A stretch of DNA of 15,304 nt from DATIUV01 sp049322755. Its GTDB lineage: Bacteria; Pseudomonadota; Gammaproteobacteria; Burkholderiales; UBA6910. The stretch covers positions 1-15,304 of the forward strand of contig JBMOQX010000008.1 in NCBI GenBank assembly GCA_049322755.1. The letters run 5' to 3'. Positions 1-5,794 of this stretch are shown here, piece by piece (position 1 is the first letter of the stretch; each line of letters begins with the position of its first letter). Made by a program: the position numbers and the translations under genes. The notes under the pieces were generated by a model, which was not told where the DNA came from, made no database searches, and saw nothing but the letters and a program-made list of their open reading frames with translations.

Positions 1-58
1 TTTCCTCCAGCGTCTTGCGGTCAAATGTTCGTCCGTCTGTTCGTCCGTCTCGTTTCAT
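1..58 (-). mobile_element. 5' end of a probable IS630-family transposase (runs off the window)
   Basis: Reading the minus strand from the ATG at 58-56 gives MKRDGRTDGRTFDRKTLEE before the window ends. From memory, a charged start followed by a D-x-KTLEE segment is how many IS630-family transposases begin, just before their helix-turn-helix domain. Only 19 codons are visible, so the family call is an inference. A 12-base tandem duplication (26-37 and 38-49) encodes TDGR twice. I see no strong ribosome binding site upstream and could not fix the terminal inverted repeat of the element; it should lie somewhere in 59-290. The fragment points away from the copper genes and suggests that they sit beside an insertion sequence. 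Confidence 0.5.
26..49. repeat. 12-bp tandem duplication (TGTTCGTCCGTC x2)
   Basis: TGTTCGTCCGTC occurs twice in direct succession at 26-37 and 38-49. It lies inside the putative transposase start and keeps the reading frame, repeating four codons. It looks like a slippage duplication. Confidence 0.8.
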
Positions 59-292
59 GCAACATGAGACCACCATGCCCGGTGCCGGCTCCACGTTTGT
101 CGACTTATTTGGCGACTAGTGAGTAATAGCCGCTGAAAAGTTGCATCCGGATCCGTTGTACCGAGCCGGGTCCTTGCTTAGGCTTGACCCGCGGGGTGCA
201 ATTTCGCCAGATTCGTCCACTCAGTTGAATTTGTTCGAAAGCTAACCGGACACTATCGACGTTGGGACAGTAGTGATTGGAGGAATGACCTG

Positions 293-925
293 ATGAGAGT
301 TCGATTCATAGTCGCCAGGGACTGCCTCGCGGTGCTCACCCTGGGTATGAGTGTCGCGACAGCTCTGGCGCAGTCTGGCAAGCTTCCCCACCCCGCGGAC
401 GTGGCTGCTACGGTTCCTGCAGTGAAGTACCAGTCGGTCTTCTCCGACTACCGGCCCTATGAGGAACAGCAGCTCGCACCGTGGAAGCAGGTCCATGAGG
501 AAGTGGCGGGCGTGCCCGGCGCGGCAGGGCACGCCGGGCACGGTGCCACCGCCTCGCCCATGGCCCCGCAAGGCCCTGCCAGGATGTCCGGCGCCCATGA
601 GGGCCACGCAGGCATGATGATGGCCAAGCCGCCGGAAACATCCGCCCCAGTTGCCGAGCCCATGGCGGCGCCCACTGGAGCCATTATCGGCACGGGGGTG
701 ATCCTGCAGGTCGACAAGGCCAACGCCAAGGTCAAGATGACCCACGACCCCATCGCGGCGCTGGGCTGGCCGAAGATGACCATGTTCTTCCGGCTCAAGG
801 ACCGCAGTCTGGCCGATCAGGTCAAGGAGGGCGAGGCGGTGCAGTTCCTCCTGGAGAAATCGGGGGCAGGCTACGTGATTTCGGATTTCGGGAAGCCCGG
901 TTCCGGTCCGGTCGAGAAGAAGTAG
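293..925 (+). CDS. Periplasmic CusF-like copper-binding protein with His/Met-rich linker
   Basis: Predicted 210-residue exported protein that probably binds Cu(I)/Ag(I) in the periplasm. Residues 1-26 look like a signal peptide ending ATALA. Residues about 45-71 contain VKYQSVFSDYRPYEEQQLAPW, a segment I recall from small proteins encoded in proteobacterial copper/RND efflux clusters. Residues 78-126 are a linker rich in His, Met and Ala (HAGHG, HEGHAGMMM). Residues about 129-200 match the CusF fold: H151, W159, M162 and M164 (HDPIAALGWPKMTM) have the same spacing as the H36/W44/M47/M49 copper site of E. coli CusF. The ATG at 293 has GGAGGA at 279-284, an ideal ribosome binding site. It leads the copper gene cluster, 18 nt before the TolC gene. 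CusF normally hands copper to a CusCBA pump, but no CusA or CusB gene is present here, so its partner is unknown. Confidence 0.85.
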   Translation: MRVRFIVARDCLAVLTLGMSVATALAQSGKLPHPADVAATVPAVKYQSVFSDYRPYEEQQLAPWKQVHEEVAGVPGAAGHAGHGATASPMAPQGPARMSGAHEGHAGMMMAKPPETSAPVAEPMAAPTGAIIGTGVILQVDKANAKVKMTHDPIAALGWPKMTMFFRLKDRSLADQVKEGEAVQFLLEKSGAGYVISDFGKPGSGPVEKK

Positions 926-943
926 AGGTAGAGGAGCGCACCA

Positions 944-2380
944 ATGAGAGCACCTGCAGTTTCATTACGAGGCGCCTTCAGGGCCTCGCTAATCCTCGGG
1001 GGCATGCTGCTGCTGGGCGGCTGTGCGACTTTCTCCCAGGACGGTGGCTTCGCTGCCGTTGAGGCCGTCGCCAAGGATCGGCTGAACAAAGACGTCAAGT
1101 GGGTGCGCTCCGAATCGGATGCCGACGGTGTACAGGCCACGGTGAAGAAGCTGCTGGCCTCGCCGCTTTCCGGCGAAGATGCGGTACAGATAGCGCTTAT
1201 CAACAATCGCGGACTACAGGCCATCTACGCCGAACTCGGCATCGCGGAAGCCGATCTGGTTCAGGCGGGTCGGATGACGAACCCGCACTTCGCCTACCTG
1301 CGCACCCGCAACGGTGACGAGCGCAAGCTCGAATGGGCGCTCACCTTCCCCATCATCGATCTGCTCACCATCCCTCTGCGCACAAAGATCGAGGCGAGGC
1401 GCTTCGAAGCGGTGAAGCTTGCTGTGGCCGGGCGCCTCGTGGGAGTCGGCATTGAAACGCGCAAGGCCTACGTCCAGGCCCTCGCCGCGGAAGAACAGGT
1501 CCGCTACATGGAGCAGGTGAAGATCGCCGCGGAGGCGAGCGCGGATCTCGCCCGGCGCATGGCCCGCGCCGGCAACGTCGGCAAGCTCACGCACATGCGG
1601 GAGCAAGCGTTCTACGCTGAGGTCGTCGCACAACTCGCCCGCGCGAGGCACGCTGCCACTGCAGAGCGCGAGCGGCTCACGCGGTTCATGGGGCTTTATG
1701 GCGAGGACACGCGCTTCAAGCTGCCGGAGCGGCTGCCGGACCTGCCGCCCAGCGTGCCCGAGATCAAGGACCTCGAAGCCACTGCGCTTACCCAGCGCCT
1801 GGACGTGCAAGCCGCCAAGCGGGACGCCGAGAGTGTCGCCGCGTCGCTCGGCCTGACAAAGGCCACCCGCTTCATCAACGCCCTTGAAGTCGGGCCGGCG
1901 CAGACCAAGGAAGATCCCGAGCCATGGAAGCGCGGCTTCGAGATCAGTCTTCAGGTGCCGATCTTCGACTGGGGCAGCGCGCGGGTGGCCAAGGCCGAGG
2001 CGATCTACATGCAGGCCGTGCACCGGGTCGCGGAGACCGCAGTGAACGCGCGCTCCGAGGTACGCGAGACCTACTCCGCCTATCGCACCGCCTACGACAC
2101 GGCGAAGCACTACCGAGAGGAAATCGTTCCTCTCAGAAAGAAAATCTTGGACGAGAATCAGCTTCTTTACAACGGCATGCTGATCAGCGTCTTTGAGCTC
2201 CTTGCCGAGGCGCGCGCGCAGGTGGCCAGCGTTAACGCCTCGATCGAGGCGCTGCGCGACTACTGGCTCGTCGAGAACGACCTGCAGGCAGCCCTCAACG
2301 GTGCGCCTGGAATCCGCGGCGGCGGGCCGGCCAGGGCTGGCGGCGGCATGGTTCCCAACCCGGTGCTGGCCGGCCATTGA
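944..2380 (+). CDS. TolC-family outer-membrane efflux lipoprotein
   Basis: Predicted 478-residue outer-membrane channel of the TolC/OEP family, which forms trimeric exit ducts through the outer membrane and periplasm. The N-terminus is a lipoprotein signal with lipobox LLGGC, making Cys27 the lipidated residue, as in CusC/OprM-type proteins. Two OEP repeats follow (about 65-255 and 270-460), with long helices and family-like segments such as QRLDVQAA, PIFDWGSA and NGMLISVFELLAEAR. The Gly/Pro-rich tail (455-478) is probably disordered. The ATG at 944 has GAGGAG at 931-936. It is flanked by the CusF-like gene and the multicopper oxidase with tiny gaps, so it is probably co-transcribed. No RND pump or membrane-fusion protein is encoded in the window; it may borrow a partner encoded elsewhere or have a role other than classic tripartite efflux. 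Confidence 0.88.
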   Translation: MRAPAVSLRGAFRASLILGGMLLLGGCATFSQDGGFAAVEAVAKDRLNKDVKWVRSESDADGVQATVKKLLASPLSGEDAVQIALINNRGLQAIYAELGIAEADLVQAGRMTNPHFAYLRTRNGDERKLEWALTFPIIDLLTIPLRTKIEARRFEAVKLAVAGRLVGVGIETRKAYVQALAAEEQVRYMEQVKIAAEASADLARRMARAGNVGKLTHMREQAFYAEVVAQLARARHAATAERERLTRFMGLYGEDTRFKLPERLPDLPPSVPEIKDLEATALTQRLDVQAAKRDAESVAASLGLTKATRFINALEVGPAQTKEDPEPWKRGFEISLQVPIFDWGSARVAKAEAIYMQAVHRVAETAVNARSEVRETYSAYRTAYDTAKHYREEIVPLRKKILDENQLLYNGMLISVFELLAEARAQVASVNASIEALRDYWLVENDLQAALNGAPGIRGGGPARAGGGMVPNPVLAGH

Positions 2381-2406
2381 TCGATACTGTCGAAAGGACT
2401 GCAACA

Positions 2407-3792
2407 ATGACAACCCGTCGAGACTTCCTCCGAAGCTCCGGTGCCGCCGCGTTATGGGCGGCGCTCGTGAGCAGTGTGCAAGCCCGCTCGCTGCCCGAGG
2501 CGCCGATCCAGAACTCGCCGGCCACTCAGCCGCCGCTCGTCCCACCCAACGGCCGCCCCTATAATCCGGTCGTTACCCTGAACGGCTGGACCCTGCCGTG
2601 GCGCATGAACAACGGCATCAAGGAGTTCCATCTGATGGCGGAGCCCGTGGTGCGCGAGATCGCGCCGGGCATGAAGGCCAACCTGTGGGGCTACAACGGC
2701 CAATCGCCGGGCCCGACCATTGAGGTGGTCGAAGGCGACAGGGTGCGCTTGTTCGTCACCAACAAGCTGCCCGAGCACACGACGATCCATTGGCACGGCC
2801 AGCGCTTGCCTAACGGCATGGACGGCGTGGGTGGGCTCAACCAGCCGCAAATCCCGCCGGGCAAGACATATGTCTACGAGTTCGTGGCCAAGCGGCCGGG
2901 CACGTTCATGTATCACCCGCACGCCGACGAGATGGTGCAGATGGCCATGGGCATGATGGGCTTCTGGATCACCCATCCGAAGGACCCGAGCTTCATGCGC
3001 GCGGACCGTGATTTCGTATTCCTGCTCAGTAATTACGACATCGATCCCGGCAGCCGCACGCCCAAGATCGTCACCATGCTCGACTTCAATCTGTTCACCT
3101 TCAACAGCCGCGTGTTTCCCGGCATCGACCCCATGGTCGCGCGCAAGGGCGATCGCGTGCGGATCCGCATCGGCAATCTCACCATGACCAGCCATCCGAT
3201 CCACCTGCACGGCCATGAGTTCGTCGTGACGGGCACCGATGGCGGATGGACGCCGCCAGGCTCACGGTGGCCCGAAGTCACGGTCGATGTCGCGGTCGGG
3301 CAGATGCGGGCGATCGAATTCGAGGCCACCGATCCGGGCGACTGGGCGTTCCACTGCCACAAGTCCCACCACACCATGAACGCCATGGGGCACGACGTGC
3401 CGACCATGATCGGCGTCGATCACAAGGACGTTGCAGACAAGATCAACAAGCTGTTGCCGGAATACATGAGCATGGGGGACAAGGGCATGGCGGACATGGG
3501 CGAAATGGAAATGCCGCTGCCCGATAACACGCTGCCCATGATGACCGGGACCGGCCCCTTCGGTGCGATCGAGATGGGCGGCATGTTCACCACGGTCAAA
3601 ATCCGCGAAGGCTTGGCGAGAAACGACTACAAGGACCCGGGGTGGTACAAGCAGCCGCCGGGCACGGTGGCCTACGAATGGACCGGGGCGCCGCCGGTGG
3701 CGACTCGCGCGCCGGACAGCGAAAAGATGTCATCCAAGCCCGGCAAGCGCGCGTTGACAGTGAGGAGAGGCGGGGGACATAGTTCGCACTGA
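2407..3792 (+). CDS. Tat-exported two-domain multicopper oxidase (probable cuprous oxidase/laccase-like)
   Basis: Predicted 461-residue periplasmic copper oxidase. It opens with a twin-arginine signal (TTRRDFLRSSGAAAL). Only two cupredoxin domains are evident. Domain 1 (about 55-190) carries HWHG (128-131) and HPH (170-172), ligands of the type 2/3 trinuclear centre. Domain 2 (about 220-340) carries HPIHLHGH (263-270) and HCHKSHHTMNAM (316-327), which supplies the type 1 ligands Cys317, His322 and Met327 plus further trinuclear ligands. This is the layout of two-domain laccases, which trimerise; classic CopA/CueO proteins have three domains. A Met-rich tail segment (355-395, e.g. MGDKGMADMGEMEMP) suggests copper binding. 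An in-frame TTG at 2377 overlaps the tolC stop; I prefer the ATG at 2407 because the Tat signal follows at once and GAAAGGA lies at 2392-2398. Likely role: oxidising toxic Cu(I); the substrate is inferred from context. Confidence 0.88.
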   Translation: MTTRRDFLRSSGAAALWAALVSSVQARSLPEAPIQNSPATQPPLVPPNGRPYNPVVTLNGWTLPWRMNNGIKEFHLMAEPVVREIAPGMKANLWGYNGQSPGPTIEVVEGDRVRLFVTNKLPEHTTIHWHGQRLPNGMDGVGGLNQPQIPPGKTYVYEFVAKRPGTFMYHPHADEMVQMAMGMMGFWITHPKDPSFMRADRDFVFLLSNYDIDPGSRTPKIVTMLDFNLFTFNSRVFPGIDPMVARKGDRVRIRIGNLTMTSHPIHLHGHEFVVTGTDGGWTPPGSRWPEVTVDVAVGQMRAIEFEATDPGDWAFHCHKSHHTMNAMGHDVPTMIGVDHKDVADKINKLLPEYMSMGDKGMADMGEMEMPLPDNTLPMMTGTGPFGAIEMGGMFTTVKIREGLARNDYKDPGWYKQPPGTVAYEWTGAPPVATRAPDSEKMSSKPGKRALTVRRGGGHSSH

Positions 3793-3828
3793 CCCCTGCG
3801 GCGTCGTTCGGTTGGCGTTGGTCCGCCC

Positions 3829-3854
3829 TGCGCCACCGCTCGCTTCGTGGCGCA
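3829..3854 (+). other. Hairpin between the oxidase and cupredoxin genes
   Basis: TGCGCCAC (3829-3836) pairs perfectly with GTGGCGCA (3847-3854) across a 10-nt loop. It has no T-tract, so it is more likely an mRNA processing or stability element than an intrinsic terminator. The 177-nt gap between the oxidase stop and the cupredoxin ATG holds no other gene that I can see. Confidence 0.35.
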
Positions 3855-3969
3855 CGGTCCCGCATGGCGACGACCACCACTAAGGTTACTGCAAGGAGCG
3901 CGTCATACCTTACCCGGCTCCTGATTCCGTGTAACAAGATCCATGACCCACCAATCGAAAGAAACAACC

Positions 3970-4458
3970 ATGAAACGACTGATGATCACTACTGCCATTG
4001 CCCTCGCTTTCGCCGCCGGCGGCACGTTCGCCCATGGCGATGACAAGCACGGCAAGCAGGAAGAAAAGGCGGACGGACACGCCGAGGCTGTCGGCAAGCC
4101 CGGCGACCCGAACAAAGCAACGCGCACCATCGAAGTGGAGATGAACGACACCATGCGTTTCGTTCCGGCGAACATCAAGGTCAAGCGGGGCGAGACCATC
4201 AAGTTCGTCGTCAAGAACGTCGGCAAGGTGAAGCACGAAATGGTACTCGGCAGCATGAAGGAACTGAAAGAGCATGCCGAAATGATGCGCAAGTTCCCTG
4301 AAATGGAACACGCCGATCCCAACCAGGTGAGCGTCGAGCCGGGCAAGGCGGGTGAGCTCGTCTGGCAGTTCACCAAGACCGGCACCTTTGACTTTGCCTG
4401 CCTGCAGCCCGGCCACTTCGAGGCCGGCATGGTGGGCAAGGTTGCGGTGAAGCGCTGA
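3970..4458 (+). CDS. Periplasmic cupredoxin (plastocyanin/azurin-like blue copper protein)
   Basis: Predicted 162-residue exported cupredoxin. Residues 1-21 are a typical Sec signal (MKRLMITTAIALAFAAGGTFA), followed by a His/Lys/Glu-rich stretch (22-45) that may bind metal loosely. The cupredoxin domain covers about 52-162. It has the four type 1 copper ligands in the usual order: His89 (KVKHEM), Cys144, His149 and Met154 (CLQPGHFEAGM). An unusual Met-rich insertion (MKELKEHAEMMRKFPEMEH, about 96-114) sits between the first ligand and the Cys loop. An ATG at 3943 would add nine residues ahead of the signal peptide; I choose 3970 because the signal then starts cleanly, although its ribosome binding site (GAAAG at 3958-3962) is weak. 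It probably carries or buffers copper or electrons for the neighbouring oxidase. Confidence 0.85.
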   Translation: MKRLMITTAIALAFAAGGTFAHGDDKHGKQEEKADGHAEAVGKPGDPNKATRTIEVEMNDTMRFVPANIKVKRGETIKFVVKNVGKVKHEMVLGSMKELKEHAEMMRKFPEMEHADPNQVSVEPGKAGELVWQFTKTGTFDFACLQPGHFEAGMVGKVAVKR

Positions 4459-4474
4459 AGCACTGAACCCCGCC

Positions 4475-4490
4475 CCCGGCCCGCGCCGGG
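4475..4490 (+). other. GC-rich hairpin after the cupredoxin gene
   Basis: CCCGGC (4475-4480) pairs with GCCGGG (4485-4490) around a 4-nt loop. It follows the cupredoxin stop by 16 nt. No T-run follows, so termination would be weak at best. Confidence 0.35.
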
Positions 4491-4518
4491 AGTCTCACTC
4501 ACCAGAAGGAATCGACAA

Positions 4519-4766
4519 ATGGCAAGCAAGCACTTGATCGCAGCAATCGCAGCCGCCTCGCGCTATTCTCGACCGCGGCCTTTTCGGACGCGGGGCACCA
4601 GCACGGACAAATGCACGGGCAGCATTCCCAGGGAGCGGCGGGCGGCCACGGCGCCGGGGGCGGACACGAATTCGGCTTCGGCGAGCTCGGCGATCCCGCC
4701 AAAGCGACGCGCCCGGTGGCAGTGGTGGCCATGGACACCATGCGCTTCGATCCGGGGCGGTTCAGT
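4519..4766 (+). pseudogene. Frameshifted and truncated second cupredoxin gene
   Basis: The ATG at 4519 has a good ribosome binding site (AGAAGGA, 4504-4510) and starts MASKHLIAAIAAAS in one frame. The frame that continues sensibly is shifted: it reads ALFSTAAFSDAGHQHGQMHG, then a Gly/His-rich stretch, then GDPAKATRPVAVVAMDTMRFDP (about 4689-4755). That last part aligns with GDPNKATRTIEVEMNDTMRFVP of the intact cupredoxin upstream. One missing base near 4558 would explain the shift. Similarity stops at about 4755-4766, before any copper ligand, and the open frame then runs on to 4940 without recognisable homology. It is therefore the signal peptide and first strands of a duplicated, diverged cupredoxin, disabled by a frameshift and a 3' deletion. 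Sequencing error could explain the frameshift but not the lost C-terminal part. Confidence 0.8.
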
Positions 4767-4826
4767 TCAGCATTCGAAGCCGTTTCGCGTGGTGAGGTTG
4801 AACGCCTGCCGCACTCCCCGACTCAT
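4767..4826 (-). pseudogene. Possible 5' remnant of a lost minus-strand gene (19 codons)
   Basis: On the minus strand an ATG at 4826 is preceded by GAGGAGG at 4839-4833, an excellent ribosome binding site. A promoter-like pair lies further upstream (4901-4873). The frame reads MSRGVRQAFNLTTRNGFEC and stops at 4767, exactly where similarity to the plus-strand cupredoxin ends. The simplest reading is that a deletion joined the middle of the second cupredoxin to the first codons of a divergent gene, perhaps a regulator. I do not recognise the peptide, and chance cannot be excluded. Confidence 0.35.
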
Positions 4827-4872
4827 AGAACCTCCTCAGCCCTTTGTGTCGGAATGACTGGATCATGCCGGC

Positions 4873-4901
4873 AGTATACCGTGTTGCGCATCACGCAACA
4901 A
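4873..4901 (-). promoter_or_regulatory. Minus-strand promoter with operator-like palindrome in its spacer
   Basis: Read on the minus strand: -35 TTGTTG (4901-4896), a 17-bp spacer, and -10 TATACT (4878-4873, 5 of 6 consensus). A perfect palindrome, TGTTGCG-catca-CGCAACA on the plus strand (4882-4900), fills the spacer and covers part of the -35. That is a typical place for a repressor or autoregulator site. It would drive the remnant starting at 4826, leaving a leader of about 40 nt. Confidence 0.45.
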
Positions 4902-4907
4902 GCGGCT

Positions 4908-4943
4908 TACTCAGCAGTCGCCAATATAGGCGACTGCTGAGTA
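4908..4943. repeat. Perfect 15-bp inverted repeat upstream of coq7
   Basis: TACTCAGCAGTCGCC (4908-4922) is perfectly mirrored by GGCGACTGCTGAGTA (4929-4943) around AATATA. There is no T-tract on either side. It ends 13 bp before a TATACT -10-like hexamer (4957-4962), so it would overlap the -35 region of a coq7 promoter. It could be an operator, the end of a small mobile palindromic element, or a transcript hairpin. Confidence 0.85.
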
Positions 4944-4956
4944 GGTGCGGGCGCTG

Positions 4957-4962
4957 TATACT
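4957..4962 (+). promoter_or_regulatory. Possible coq7 -10 element
   Basis: TATACT matches five of six consensus bases and lies 54 nt before the coq7 ATG. The corresponding -35 (CTGCTG at 4934-4939, 17-bp spacer) is poor and lies inside the inverted repeat, so the promoter may depend on an activator or be weak. Confidence 0.4.
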
Positions 4963-5016
4963 ATTCGGCCGGCCGGGTTTGCCGGGTGCTGCTGCGCTGC
5001 TCGAATCCTGAAAATC

Positions 5017-5643
5017 ATGCTCAACCTGGATCCCCTGCTGATACAAATCGACGATGCGATACGCACGCTTTTCGCCCCTGCCCACAGCGGGCGCCCAGTC
5101 CCCGGCGCGGACCTCCCCGAGGCCTCTCTCGGCGATGAGGAGCGGTGCCATACCGCGGGGCTGATGCGGGTCAACCACGCAGGGGAGATCTGCGCCCAGG
5201 CGCTCTACCAGGGGCAGTCGGTGACTGCGCGCAACCCGGCGGTGGCCGCGGAGCTCAAGAAAGCGGCGCGGGAGGAAACGGAACACCTGGCGTGGACGGA
5301 GAGCCGCATCGCCGAACTGGGCGGCAGCACCAGCGTGCTCAACCCGCTCTGGTACGCGGGGTCGTTCGCGCTGGGGGCGGTGGCCGGGGCGCTGGGCGAC
5401 AAGTGGAACCTGGGTTTCCTGGCCGAGACCGAGCGCCAGGTGGAAGGGCACCTGGACGGCCATCTCTCGCGCCTGCCCAAGCAGGACCGCAAGAGCCGGG
5501 CGATCCTCACGCAGATGAAGATCGACGAGGTGCGCCACGCCCACACCGCGATGGCCCACGGCGCCGCCGAGCTGCCGGCGCCGGTCAGGACCGCCATGCG
5601 GCTGTCGTCGAAGGTGATGACGGGGGCGGCTTACTGGGTCTGA
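5017..5643 (+). CDS. coq7: Coq7-family 3-demethoxyubiquinol 3-hydroxylase
   Basis: Predicted 208-residue diiron hydroxylase of ubiquinone biosynthesis. It hydroxylates demethoxyubiquinol at the membrane surface and replaces the flavin enzyme UbiF of E. coli. The carboxylate/His pattern of the family is visible: Glu57 (MRVNHAGE), Glu87 and His90 (EETEH), Glu143 (VEGHLDGHL), Glu171 and His174 (DEVRH). A mildly hydrophobic stretch at 105-127 fits membrane association. The start at 5017 gives the usual length and N-terminus (MLNLDPLLIQIDDAIRTLF). A GTG at 4945 would keep the frame open but lies ahead of the likely -10. No clear ribosome binding site precedes the ATG. It converges with the OsmC-like gene. 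This is the first clearly core gene after the copper region. Confidence 0.95.
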   Translation: MLNLDPLLIQIDDAIRTLFAPAHSGRPVPGADLPEASLGDEERCHTAGLMRVNHAGEICAQALYQGQSVTARNPAVAAELKKAAREETEHLAWTESRIAELGGSTSVLNPLWYAGSFALGAVAGALGDKWNLGFLAETERQVEGHLDGHLSRLPKQDRKSRAILTQMKIDEVRHAHTAMAHGAAELPAPVRTAMRLSSKVMTGAAYWV

Positions 5644-5658
5644 CCCGGCATCGCCGGG
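5644..5658 (+). other. Short hairpin just after the coq7 stop
   Basis: CCCGGC (5644-5649) pairs with GCCGGG (5653-5658) around ATC. It begins at the base after the stop codon and has no T-run, so it is only a weak candidate for a transcript-end structure. Confidence 0.35.
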
Positions 5659-5693
5659 GAGATACGGAGGCGCACAGAAAGGCGAAGGATTTC

Positions 5694-5779
5694 AACCGCG
5701 AAGGTCGCGAAGGGCGCGAAGGAGGAAAGAGGTTTTCAAGGTTTCGGATTCCTTCGCGCCCTTTGCGTCCTTCGCGGTT
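5694..5779. repeat. 29-bp-arm imperfect inverted repeat (REP-like) between convergent genes
   Basis: The arms 5694-5722 and 5751-5779 are reverse complements at 27 of 29 positions, around a 28-bp centre. Each arm is built from repeated units of the type GCGAAGG. I recall similar GCGAAGG-rich elements scattered between genes of betaproteobacteria, which suggests a dispersed REP-like repeat. Lying between convergent coq7 and the OsmC-like gene, its transcript could form a long hairpin from either direction and limit read-through. Confidence 0.8.
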
Positions 5780-5794
5780 CAAGCCCTCCCCCGG

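Noticed and set aside
59..290. Promoter-like pairs such as TTGACC near 193 and TTGTTC near 231 before the CusF-like gene
   Set aside because: Neither has a convincing -10 at proper spacing, and no clear CueR or CopR box was found.
2377..2406. Upstream TTG start for the multicopper oxidase
   Set aside because: It would place ten extra residues ahead of the twin-arginine signal; the ATG at 2407 has a well-placed GAAAGGA.
1214..2545. 443-codon open frame antisense to the TolC gene
   Set aside because: It mirrors a strongly supported gene, shows Arg/Ala/Gly/His-rich composition typical of antisense GC-rich frames, and has no recognisable domain.
4767..4940. Continuation of the second cupredoxin frame to the stop at 4940
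   Set aside because: The frame stays open but shows no cupredoxin ligands and runs through the palindromes and promoter elements, so it is not real coding sequence.
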